64,000 nucleotides of DNA from Haemaphysalis longicornis. Taxonomy: Eukaryota; Arthropoda; Arachnida; Ixodida; Ixodidae. The notes under the pieces are model-generated. The model ran no database searches. It was not told the origin of the DNA and worked only from the letters and a program-made list of their open reading frames with translations. The position numbers and the translations under genes are program-made. The first letter of the stretch is position 1, and each line of letters starts with the position of its first letter. Positions 10,605-20,351 of the stretch are shown piece by piece. The stretch covers positions 33,083,622 through 33,147,621 of the forward strand of contig CM023449.1 in NCBI GenBank assembly GCA_013339765.2. The letters are read 5' to 3'.

Positions 10605-10960
10605 TTTCTACAGTTTCTTGTCCACTTATTCAACTCCGAGGAAATCTATGCGTCTTCCTCTAACTTAACACTTATCACTGGATACTTACCAAAAGGCTCT
10701 TATCTGTTTGAACTGCCTACAAGCTTCACTTTTGCGTGCTCCTCCTCAACTATAGTTAATACTATAAATAGGACTTTCACACCGTAATTATTAAAAGTCA
10801 TTCTTTTTGGGGTTACCATCCACCGTGTCATTTTGTTTGCTTTCGGAGTGCAATCAGGAGAGCGCCTAAGCATGGTTTTTTGCTTTTCCTAATGTCCTCC
10901 CAGACTATGCTGCAAGAATTTTCTACAGTTTCTTGTCCACTTATTCAACTCCGAGGAAAT
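10605..10960 (+). repeat. 5' LTR-like repeat of BEL element (X2-X1)
   Basis: It matches 13316-13660 closely. It is built of a segment X2 (10605-10798) and a segment X1 (10799-10960). The two overlap in the shared run CTACAGTTTCTTGTCCACTT, so the unit is itself partly tandem. It lacks the extra leading X1 seen in the 3' copy. Confidence 0.75.
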
Positions 10961-11830
10961 CAGTTCAGCGGATTCAGTTCAGCGGATTCAGGATCAGTTC
11001 AGTTCTTCTACAGTTCAGCGGATAGAATCTGTCTTTTCTGCGAGAAGAAAAACCATTCGACTGAGGACTGTCGTAGAAGCATTCCAATGACCGAAAAAAA
11101 GGCCATTCTCACAGAGAATAGAGCATGCTTCAGGTGCACACGACCGAATCACACTGCACGGATCTGTAGAGCACTCGTGAACTGCAAGCAATGCAAGGGA
11201 CGACATGCTACGTCTGTGTGTAGAACAGTGCGACAAAAAAAGACGGTGCAGGTTGAAGCACAGCAAGCGAAGGCGACGACGTCTACTCAGCACGCTACTG
11301 AAAATATACAGCATGGGTCTGTGCTTTTGCAGACGGCTGTGGCATGGATAGGGGGACACACGTCTGGCCGACATTGCCGTTTGCTGTTGGACAGCGGAAG
11401 TCAGCGGTCATTCATTGAAACTGCATTGGCAAAAGAAATTGGCGCAAAAGTAATAAGACAGGAAAGGCTAACAATCGGTTCATTCGGAGACGAGAAAATC
11501 AAGTACATGGATGTAGTTCAAGTGACTATAGCACCCCGAGACAAGCAGACAGAAACGGTAATCGAAGCTCTGCAGGTGGACGTGATTTCGCACAGTAAGC
11601 TTCCTTCTTCCAATCAGAACATCAAAGAAAAAATGGAACAACTGCAGCTACGAGTAGCGGATGACAGGACCAAGACGGCAGCCACAGATGCGATAGGACT
11701 ACTAGTTGGCTCCGATTATTATTGGGAGTTTCTAACTGGTAGAACACATCAACTTGAAGATAGACTGATGGCAGTCGAAACGACCTTAGGTTGGGTAGTG
11801 CAAGGTCCTTCGGAGAAAAGTAAAACGTGA
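10961..11830 (+). CDS. BEL/Pao gag zinc knuckles and aspartic protease (fragment)
   Basis: The reading frame opens within the LTR (first ATG near 10880) and stays open to 11830. Three Cys/His boxes follow each other: CLFCEKKNHSTEDC, CFRCTRPNHTARIC and CKQCKGRHATSVC, zinc knuckles that bind element RNA. The protease follows with LLLDSGSQRSFI (catalytic Asp in DSG). After it comes the conserved GLLVGSDYYWEF and LGWVVQGP, typical of the BEL/Pao A17 region. The stop at 11828-11830 interrupts the polyprotein just before the reverse transcriptase. Confidence 0.88.
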   Translation, partial: QFSGFSSADSGSVQFFYSSADRICLFCEKKNHSTEDCRRSIPMTEKKAILTENRACFRCTRPNHTARICRALVNCKQCKGRHATSVCRTVRQKKTVQVEAQQAKATTSTQHATENIQHGSVLLQTAVAWIGGHTSGRHCRLLLDSGSQRSFIETALAKEIGAKVIRQERLTIGSFGDEKIKYMDVVQVTIAPRDKQTETVIEALQVDVISHSKLPSSNQNIKEKMEQLQLRVADDRTKTAATDAIGLLVGSDYYWEFLTGRTHQLEDRLMAVETTLGWVVQGPSEKSKT

Positions 11831-11833
11831 ATA

Positions 11834-12463
11834 ATGCAAACCCAATCAGTCATGGTTCTGAAAGTTGAAGCTGCGGAAACAGAAGTTCAACGAAAACTAC
11901 AGAAATTCTGGAGCCAGGAATCAATTGGCAGAACAAAACGCAGTTGCAATAAGGCAGAAAGCGAAATAGTAGAAGAAATAAAGCGGAAGATAGAGCACGG
12001 AAATGGTCTCTATCCAGTCAGCTTGCCGTGGAAAGAGAGCGTTAATCTGGAAACCAACAAGCACAACGCCAAAAAGAGACTATTACAACTGACAAAAAGG
12101 TTGGATGGCAACATAGGCGGACGGCAACACCTACACGACGGACAAGCGAAAACACACAGAATAGATGTTGAAGAGGGATGGAGAAGTCGATGCCGACTCG
12201 TAAGACCTTGGTGGAAAAGATGGCATCAAGAGTATATAACAGAAATAGCAGCGACTGTCAACAGGCCTGATGTCGTCGGTCCACACTCTAGTTTCCCGCT
12301 TTTCGGACTTGCGCAAGCCGCAGGGGCCCGAAATTTCGGTGACGGTAAAACCGCCTTACTTAGTGCCGGTACCCAGTACCAAATGCCTTTACTGCGTACT
12401 GTGCATTGGATGATGCAAAAAAGAAGAAACGAAAAAAGTCGAAAAAGAAAAACAAGTCTGTGA
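11834..12463 (+). pseudogene. BEL/Pao reverse transcriptase start fused to integrase-end-like stretch
   Basis: VQRKLQKFWSQESIG, then EIVEEIKRKIEHGNGLYPVSLPWKE, is the usual start of the BEL reverse transcriptase region. Family members carry the palm domain beyond this, but here the frame soon reads RLVRPWWKRWHQEYITEI, which resembles the end of BEL integrase. A deletion of most of pol is the simplest explanation. The frame then passes into the lysine-rich stretch in a different phase. Confidence 0.7.
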
Positions 12464-13077
12464 AAGGAGGCAAGAACTATAAGAAAAAAAGCAAGAAATC
12501 AAAGAAGAAAAGTAAGAACTCAAAGAAAAAAAGAAAGAACTCAAACAAAAGCAAGAAATCCAAGAAAAAGAAGTCTGGAAAGAAATCTAAAAAAGGAAAA
12601 TCGAAGAAACACAAGTCCACAAAGGGCAAATCTAAAAACGCAAGAAAAGTTCGAAAACGAAGTTCGAGGAAAAATCTGAGGATGAGGAGGGTAGCCTGTT
12701 TTTGTCGCCATCGTCAGCATCTGGCCCGCAGTCAGGTGCCGAAACAGTTCCCAGAAAAAACAGGCTCCGTCTCCGTCCACAACCACAGCGATGACTGGAG
12801 CCACGCTAAACCACTGACCGCAGGAGATGTGGTGCTAATTGAAGACCGGGGCCCAATGACATTTTGGAAAATGTACCGAATTGAGAAAAACTACCCTGGA
12901 CGTGACGGAGTGATTGTCAAGGGCTTGCCTCCTTCGGGGTGGAAAAAAGGAACTCCTGAGAAGATCGGCGGATCACATATATCTGTTGGAGGGCTGCTTC
13001 AAATGACCCGCCAAAACGCAGCGCAATTCAAGTTGGCCGGGCGGGAGCTTGTTAAATATCATCATCACGGCGCTTGA
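12406..13077 (+). CDS. Lysine-rich segment joined to BEL C-terminal domain
   Basis: About 80 residues of Lys/Ser repeats (KKKSKKSKKKSKN type) run from 12406 to about 12680. They are followed in the same frame by LTAGDVVLIEDRGPMTFWKM, then YPGRDGVIVKG, the domain downstream of integrase in BEL/Pao polyproteins. The Lys-rich part is not a normal BEL domain that I know. It could be a captured host segment or an expanded low-complexity stretch. Whether the first ATG is used is unknown. Confidence 0.6.
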   Translation: MDDAKKKKRKKSKKKNKSVKGGKNYKKKSKKSKKKSKNSKKKRKNSNKSKKSKKKKSGKKSKKGKSKKHKSTKGKSKNARKVRKRSSRKNLRMRRVACFCRHRQHLARSQVPKQFPEKTGSVSVHNHSDDWSHAKPLTAGDVVLIEDRGPMTFWKMYRIEKNYPGRDGVIVKGLPPSGWKKGTPEKIGGSHISVGGLLQMTRQNAAQFKLAGRELVKYHHHGA

Positions 13078-13191
13078 AGACAAAGAGCAAGAAGACTGCT
13101 CCTTCGCGCGAGCGCGTACTACTTCTACTTCTTCATTAAACGTTCGTTGTTCCATGTCGCCACTGGTCTCGCTCGTCTGAACAATAACAGT

Positions 13192-13668
13192 CATTCTTTT
13201 TTGGGTTACCATCCACCGTGTCATTTTTGTTTGCTTTCGGAGTGCAATCAGGAGATCGCCCAAGCATGGTTTTTTGCTTTTCCTAATGTCCTCCCAGACT
13301 ATGCTGCAAGAATTTTCTACAGTTTCTTGTCCACTTATTCAACTCCGAGGAAATCTATGCGTCTTCCTCTAACTTAACACTTATCACTGGATACTTACCA
13401 AAAGGCTCTTATCTGTTTGAACTGCCTACAAGCTTCACTTTTGCGTGCTCCTTCTCAACTATAGTTAATACTATAAAAGGACTTTTATACCGTAATTAGG
13501 AAAAATCATTCTTTTTGGGGTTACCATCCACCGTGTCATTTTTGCTTGCTTTCGGAGTGCAATCAGGAGAGCGCCTGAGCATGGTTTTTGCTTTTCATAA
13601 CGTCCTGCCAGACTATGCTGCAAGAATTTTCTACAGTTTCTTGTCCAGTTATTCAACTCCCAAGAAAC
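13192..13668 (+). repeat. 3' LTR-like repeat of BEL element (X1-X2-X1)
   Basis: The order is X1 (13192-13346), X2 overlapping it (13316-13506), then a second X1 (13507-13668). All correspond to segments in 10605-10960. Each X1 keeps the run GTTACCATCCACCGTGTCAT. Exact LTR ends cannot be fixed by eye. Confidence 0.75.
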
Positions 13669-13888
13669 CTACCCGCACCATCAGTGACAAATCTTTCCAC
13701 TGACGTCATCGCAGACGCTTACCAACCACCGTCTGCTTTGTCCTCTACAACCACGCTACAAGAAGGCGGCGACCTCCGTCCCTCCACGGTTGACGCCACC
13801 CCCATCTAAGCCCACTGCGAGCACTTCCCTGACACCACTCCACAACGTGTGCTCCGCAATGCAGCCACCTGAATGGCATACACGACAG

Positions 13889-14140
13889 GTATGCATGGTA
13901 TGCGCCTTCAACTGGACGCTGGTGTTCCTGGTGATGTGGTTATTCCGGGTTGTCCACGAAGCCCTCGAGCTTTCCGGTGTGGGGCTCTTCTTCAGAGCCG
14001 TGACGTTCATCAGCGCCCTCCTGGTGTCCTTCTTCATGCCGGAGACGCAGGACCGTTCTCTGGGAGACATACTGCGGATGACCGCCAAGGACAATGCGTC
14101 CATAACGCCGAGAAAGCCCGCGGCGTCGCGGAAATCCTAG
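13889..14140 (+). pseudogene. Duplicated C-terminal fragment of the sugar transporter
   Basis: Eighty-three codons plus a TAG stop repeat the end of the transporter (TM11-TM12, PETQDRSL, Ser/Arg tail) with about a dozen changes and a two-residue deletion in the tail. Everything upstream of TM11 is missing. The preceding 220 bp (13669-13888) are unrelated and carry no transporter exon. A CACGACAG just before it could act as an acceptor, but no donor partner is known. Confidence 0.88.
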
Positions 14141-14589
14141 TGAGGACGGTGATCAGATTGTGAGCTCTCTTTTGTGATCACCCTCGTCACTTTGAAGCTA
14201 TTTTATAGTTCGGAACTTCCAAAGTGTCCTTTCTGAAAACACTTGATAGTTCTTTTTTGTGATGGGTCTTTCGTTTACACATATTTTGAACTTAATATCT
14301 ATACAGGTATTGTAATGTCAGTTTAAAAAATTCGTCAAAGATTGGTGCTTCATAAAGCTTGTCATACGCCATGTTGAGTGCCTGTATAAGATCGCTTCGG
14401 CGCATTTTTGCCCAAAACAATGTATTTTGCGAACAGAAATATTGCCAAAGTTTAAAAATATTTCCGAACTGCTAAAAGGGTCGATTTTGAAGGAAATAGG
14501 AAATGACTTGAAGAGAAGCAATTGGGTTGTCCTTCGAGATCATGTGTCCGGCACCCTGAAAAAAAAGGTAAAAACTCATTATTCATGCA
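13893..14589. repeat. Segmental duplication, copy 2 (convergent gene ends)
   Basis: This is the partner of 9896-10597. It holds the truncated transporter end on + and the functional last exon of gene B on -. The spacing of the two stop codons is the same in both copies, about 330 bp. Confidence 0.9.
14472..14555 (-). CDS. Gene B exon 10 (catalytic His motif, stop)
   Basis: The acceptor is TTTTTTTCAG. The 27 codons read GAGHMISKDN to QNRPF and a TAG stop. The GAGHM box carries the third triad residue. The exon sits inside segmental duplication copy 2; its twin at 10481-10564 has lost the acceptor. Confidence 0.9.
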   Translation of the reverse strand, partial: GAGHMISKDNPIASLQVISYFLQNRPF

Positions 14590-17500
14590 CACCACACAGC
14601 AACAGCTCGTACAGAAGGGACGCAGACAGCACTGCGTCTGCGTCCCTTCTAAAAACCAAAATCAATTGTGACGGGACGCGTTGCGGCTCAATGCCAAACA
14701 CACCCACGCGATATCAAGCTCCAGTCCTTCCCCCGAATGCTCTTAGAGTGTCTTTCGTTCGAGATATGGCCAGCTGAATTCGAGTCAAACCCTGCCGTAA
14801 CCGGCATGTAGTAAGTGAAACGATCCTGACCAATCCCCCAAGTGGGTATGCGCCACAAACTGCGCAGGAGGCCGCCTGGTTCTTGCTACGGCAGGAAACT
14901 AAACATCCCCCTCGCGAGGGGCACAATCAAATGCAGAGCATTTCTGGGGGCGCACGACGTTAAGTAGTTTGCGTTACGTTAATGTTGTTGCACTTGTTGC
15001 TGTTGGTTGTTGGATTGTAATTAAATGGGGAGACGTAATTACGTGGTCACGTGACATCACTTATTAGCAGGTCAGTATGGCATCATTTATTAGCAGGTGG
15101 GTATGATTATTGTGGCGCAGTGGGAAGAGCACCATGTACCTCGCGTTCCGCCCACAGGTAGTGAATGCGTTGTATCAGCAGCTTCTTGACGTAGTTTGAA
15201 TGAGTCAAGGATATAAGGCGCGTTCGTAGCCCTCCATTCTGTGTCGGCTTTGTGGCGCAGTGGGTAGAGCACCATGTACCTTGCGTTCCGCCCACACGGT
15301 AGTGGGATCGAAACCAGGCGCCGGTAAGTATTATTTTTTTTATATAGTGTAGGGGGAGGGGTGCGGACGACGATGGACAACTAGAACGGGTGACATCGTG
15401 AGTTAAGGAAATGCTCTGAATTTAAAAACTACTCCACCAGTCAACACTCATAAAACCCAATTAAAGACAAACGCATTACACCTCCGTCAAAATGTCTCTG
15501 GACACGTAAGCATAGCTCGTACATTCTGTAACATTTTTGTTACACTTTTTTTTCGCAATTTTTTTACAAATAGAATTCTTTTCTAGAATGAGAATATACA
15601 GAATTTCTACAAATCTAATTTATGAATAGAATTACCTACGAAAAGACCCCCTCCCCCCCCCCCCCCCCCCCGGTTACTTTAACCTCTTTTCTTCGGAGCC
15701 ACCGGAACGCATCCTTTGTACACGAATTTTCGCATTCCGTCTGTCGAGGTGGCCCTCGGCATTCCTTTGTAGTTTGTAACAGCCCGCAGAATCCATGGCA
15801 CGTTACTTGGTCCCCCTGATCATCCCCCTTGCCGTGTTTTCTATGATTACACATGATATAGGTATTTGTTGGTAGACTTCTTGTGGTCAATGGTGATCGG
15901 ACGTCCGCAAGTAGGGTCAAATTTTAGAACAACGTGTGCATCACTATTAGGTGAGAGAAATTTATACAAACCTTGACTGTAACGTAGTTCATCTGACCTG
16001 TGTAGTAGTCGACGTAGCCACCAATTTGGTCGTGGAGTAGCCACTGTACATAAATAACTGTTTCCTGTGAATGGGGGGGGGGGGGGGGGGAGTGAAGTCT
16101 CGATGTCTCGATGAAGCCACTATTACGATCCAACTCGCGTTGAAGGTCTTAATTCTTCTTTCATCGGAAGTTACATTACAGAGCTGCACAAACTTTTTGT
16201 GTGCTATTTGCCGTGCACCCTACGCTGGCAATAATAGTTTGAAATAAGAAGTCAAACGTCTTCCTCGCATATTGTTTTAATTTCATAAGTGGTTATGACG
16301 AAAAAGGTCATCCGGTTATGATTTTTGTGTGTGCCTGCTGTCAATGATCAATTCTTTGAATTGATCTCTATGCTATTTTGTTCATTAATGGGGCCATGCA
16401 GACAGAACACACATTTGGTTCATTCGAAAGATTACCTGGTTAGAATCATACCGTACCACTTTTAACATAAAATTGCTCAAATGAGCTACATAATTTGGAA
16501 AAAAGCCAATGACCATGAGACCAACTAGCTTATTTCCCGCACTAGAACCTATAACATCATATGCACAGCCGTGCGATTGGCTGAGGCCGGCAAAAGCAAA
16601 TGCAAGTTAGGCAGGGCTTATGAGCTTGCAGAACGAGCTATTTTCGCTTACGCGTAATGGATATTCATTTTGTAGCAGTAAGAATGGTGGGGTGAAACAG
16701 TGGAAGTTGCGAAAGTACACGTAAACATAGAAGTACCAGTGTGTATTGCTGTTGGTACTGCGCGCACTATGCTTGTTATAGCTGCACAGCAGTGCGGTGC
16801 TTTTGGATTGTCTTGATGACATTGGCCGATTGGCGAAAGCGACATTGTCTTACAAGACCCTATTTGTCGAAAATACCCCATTCATCACGAGGCGATTACT
16901 ACCTACCGTAACAAAAACAAGCCACCAAATACGGTCAAAAACAAAGAAAAGGCGAATAGGGTGCGGATCACTGTGGTGGCGCCATCTAGGAGGACTGACG
17001 TTAAACAACGCTGTGCAGTCCGCTGCAGACTGAAAAGCGCACTTGAAGTTCGCTTGAAGACCCGCGCATGTGAAGTCATGACAGACGTCACGAAACACAA
17101 GATTTGGGGGGAGAATCAAGTGTTTAACCCAAAATAATTTCTCAGTGAATAAAGCCCCACTTGCTGCCGGAAAAGCGCTGGGGGCTGTATAAAACACCAA
17201 ATCTTTTAAATAAAATAAACCCGTATTTTGCCTGCGGCTCCTTTAAACAAATGTAAGAAAAGCGTATTGGGGTTAATCCGAGTGCATCTTCCACAAAATT
17301 TTCTTGAACAAGAAGTACACAATAGTACTGATGACAGCCATAAACAACGATCTCATTATCAAAAATGATGTTCAGCATTTTTTTACAGAAAAACATGTCG
17401 TTATTGCTTATAAACATTAAAGGCTTCATGGGGAACTTCCTAATATGAAGGTATTACTATCTTTCAAACGTCAGGTTGGTTGGGAACGCTCGAGAACGAA

Positions 17501-20316
17501 GGTGAAATTCGAAGACTGGTGAAGACCTACCGCCAGAATGTCGCAAACTAAGCTGTGAAAAAGAAATTCTGACACACTGAAAGGGTTACCGAAACATAAC
17601 CATCAAAAACCCCTCTAAGCTTATCGAAAAGCTTACCGAAGCCCTGTAAACATTAGGTTGATCTTAAACAAAACTCCCATAAGCGCGAGATAAGGCTGCT
17701 TCTTGGACTGGAATTATATTCTGTTGGGTACCAATGCTTCACTAAAAGCAAGTTTTTCTTGTCTAAAGTTCATAGTAGTTCAAGTTTGACAGAAATAGTA
17801 ACAGTTGCAAGCTCGCAGAGCTAACTTATATGTAGCTAGTACATCGTCTTATCAGTTCTGAGTTCGTTTGCTGGTACAATATCAACGATATAGCTAGTAG
17901 TGGTTGCGAAAAAAAAAGCCTTTGAAACTCACCTTGAAACGAAGGCTGTCAAGAAACCAGCGAGCTCCTAGAAAATTCGAGGCCATATCAACGTCGCCGT
18001 AGTAGAACAAGGCTCTTATGTTATTACTGCTCGCTATTCTCCGGACGATCTCCCTCAAGTCTGTGTAGAGAACCTTGTACTTGAGGACGTCGCTTTAAAA
18101 AATATATCAGTACAAGATTAGAATTCATGCGAAGCCATTTTGGTAAAAAATTCTCTGGAATAAATTGATTATTCCCGGTCTCTACATGAGCGGTATGCAT
18201 GCATATATGTAGACAGCACGTCTTACCATAAGTCACTTAGTACCAGGGGGGGGGGGGGGGTGCAAACTAGAAGTCGAAATGCCGACGAAAAAGGTTCTTA
18301 ATTCTTACGAGCAATGTAAAATGTGAAATGTAAAAAAAGTTAGAAGGCCTTCCTGTCTGCTTTTTCTGAAGACTACACGCACGATGGCCGCTTTTATAAA
18401 CGCCGCCTCTGTCGTGAAACTATTTCTAGCGAGAGAGAGAGAGAGAGAGTAAAAACTTTATTTTGGTTAATGCCATTCCGGTCGCGCTTGTAGCCGGTGG
18501 CATCGATTCTTCGGTGACCTACACACTGCAGCCCTATCGATTAACCGCACCTGAAGGTTTGGGTCGGAGCTGCAGAGCACGGCCTCCCAGTGCTCCTCAG
18601 AAGTGTTTAGTGGCAACGGATGATAACAGGGGTGTTTGGTGATAACATGCCCATATTACGTGAGATAGCGTGGTGTGGTCGCCGCACAGCTGTCACGTTG
18701 CGGTTGAATAGAGAATTGGATGAGGGTGAGGCAGAGCGTTTGTAGTAAACGCCAAATGTGGCCTTCGCTGTTATCCAATTGCTAGAGAGCGCTTACGGTG
18801 AGACTTGTGAGAAAGCCGTCCTGCATCCTACACTGTAGCTACAGTGGGACTGGAGATAAAGTCGAGACAAAAAAAAAACCCAGCTGGCTAAACACGGCAT
18901 GAAAACTCGCTAGGAATTGTGTATTCGGCCGCGGGCTTCTGAGATGTTTTAAAGACGATAGTCTTTCTTGGGCTGATTGAACCTAAAAAGATTGGCCTGT
19001 CTCTCCGCGTGTCCGCCTCTCGATCCAGCCATCCGGCCTAAAGTTAAAGGAATTATTGAGTGAAAAGTTTATATAGCCAAACGTTTTCCGTACCACTGAA
19101 TCCGGAAACATGCTCCATACTTGTCAACATTGTTGAGCAAAAAGATAACATTAGCCTTATTTGAGGCAAAATATCATTGCACAACCGGCACTCGCAATGT
19201 TCTTTTTGCCATCGCAAATCAATATACGCGTTTAAAACATTTCACCCCCCAAAAAAAGGAACAGTGCTCGCGCGAGCCTGGACTTCCTGGCAGTGTTCAC
19301 GTTCAAAAGCTGCAATAAGTTTTAGTAAATGGCGCGAGCTGTGAAACGCGAGAAAATTGAATTTATTGGAGCAAACCTCTACCGTGTTTATCGTGGGAGG
19401 ATGGAGACGGGAGGAGAAGAGCACGCTAATTGGACGGGAGAATGCAAACAGGCATTAACGCGGCAGATACGGCCGAAGACTATCGTCTTTCAACGACATT
19501 TGCAGTGAAGTGAGGATGTACGCGGCCAATTTTCTTCCCACTTTACACCTTCCCTGCCCAAACTTGGCTTCTGTAGATACAAATCTGACAGATACCTGCA
19601 GGCATTCCATACGAGTGGGGACTCTTCGACGTGCAAGGCGTTTTTGACGTCTTCTCGGTTCATGTAATCGAATACGTGGCTGGTGTCCACGCACGGTGGG
19701 GCCCACTTGATGTCCTTGTAAGAGAACGTGTGGTGCACAGCATTCAAAATAACTGAACAAACTTTTTTTCCGGCACTGTGAGTAAGAAGGCGTGGTTGGA
19801 GTAACTGCGTGGCGATTTCACTTGCGGTGGGTAGGGAAAAAAGATCCTCCAAATTGGTATATACACGCCACACTTGTATGCATGCTTGCTTCGCTGCAGA
19901 ATTAAAGCATTGTTCTTTTCCTCGCGTTGGTCAACGTGATGGGATGTGTTAATCATGTTTTGCTTGTGGCCCTGCTTTAGGCATTTCCGAAGTGGATGCA
20001 GGAAAATACATTAGAGAAATAACTGGGAGAAATAGAGAAATAACCTCACCTTCCGCACGATATGACCTTGTTATGAATTCGATGTATACATTGTGTGTTC
20101 TGACCCTGCTAATATGAATTACCCCTAAATTTCCATTTGATGGGCAAGTTTTTAACAGCGAGTCTATTGAGAAAATTGTTTGTGTATTGTGTCCGGAGTT
20201 AAAAATGCCAAGAAAATGCCGAGCGCTCGTGCGCACGTGCCTCGAGCACACATTCGTCAAGTTATAAGCACGCCCACTTAGGAAGATTGGCCAAAATTGT
20301 CCACGACAACACTCGT

Positions 20317-20351
<35 letters not shown>

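Larger units (their letters stand above)
10605..13668 (+). mobile_element. Internally deleted BEL/Pao LTR retroelement with lysine-rich insert
   Basis: LTR-like repeats (10605-10960 and 13192-13668) bracket coding remains in BEL/Pao order. First comes a gag zinc-knuckle array and aspartic protease (to 11830). Next is the very start of the reverse transcriptase domain (around 11834-12120), then an integrase-end-like stretch (about 12190-12260). After a lysine-rich segment (about 12406-12680) comes the C-terminal domain that follows integrase in BEL polyproteins (about 12810-12970). The polymerase core, RNase H and integrase catalytic region are missing, so it cannot be autonomous. Confidence 0.85.
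14556..15971. other. Gene B intron 9
   Basis: It contains the perfect hairpin at 14613-14650, a short LINE-tail-like stretch near 14770-14940 (CCAATCCCCCAAGTGGGTA, shared with 21264-21290), tandem tRNA-like segments (15107-15330) and a C-homopolymer at 15647-15671. No coding sequence is supported. Confidence 0.65.
18093..19595. other. Gene B intron 7 with LINE end and R2 repeat
   Basis: It holds a G-run (18246-18260), a GA microsatellite (18430-18450), a reverse LINE 3' end (18440-18770) and a full-length R2 repeat (18951-19534) that ends about 60 bp from exon 7. Confidence 0.7.
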
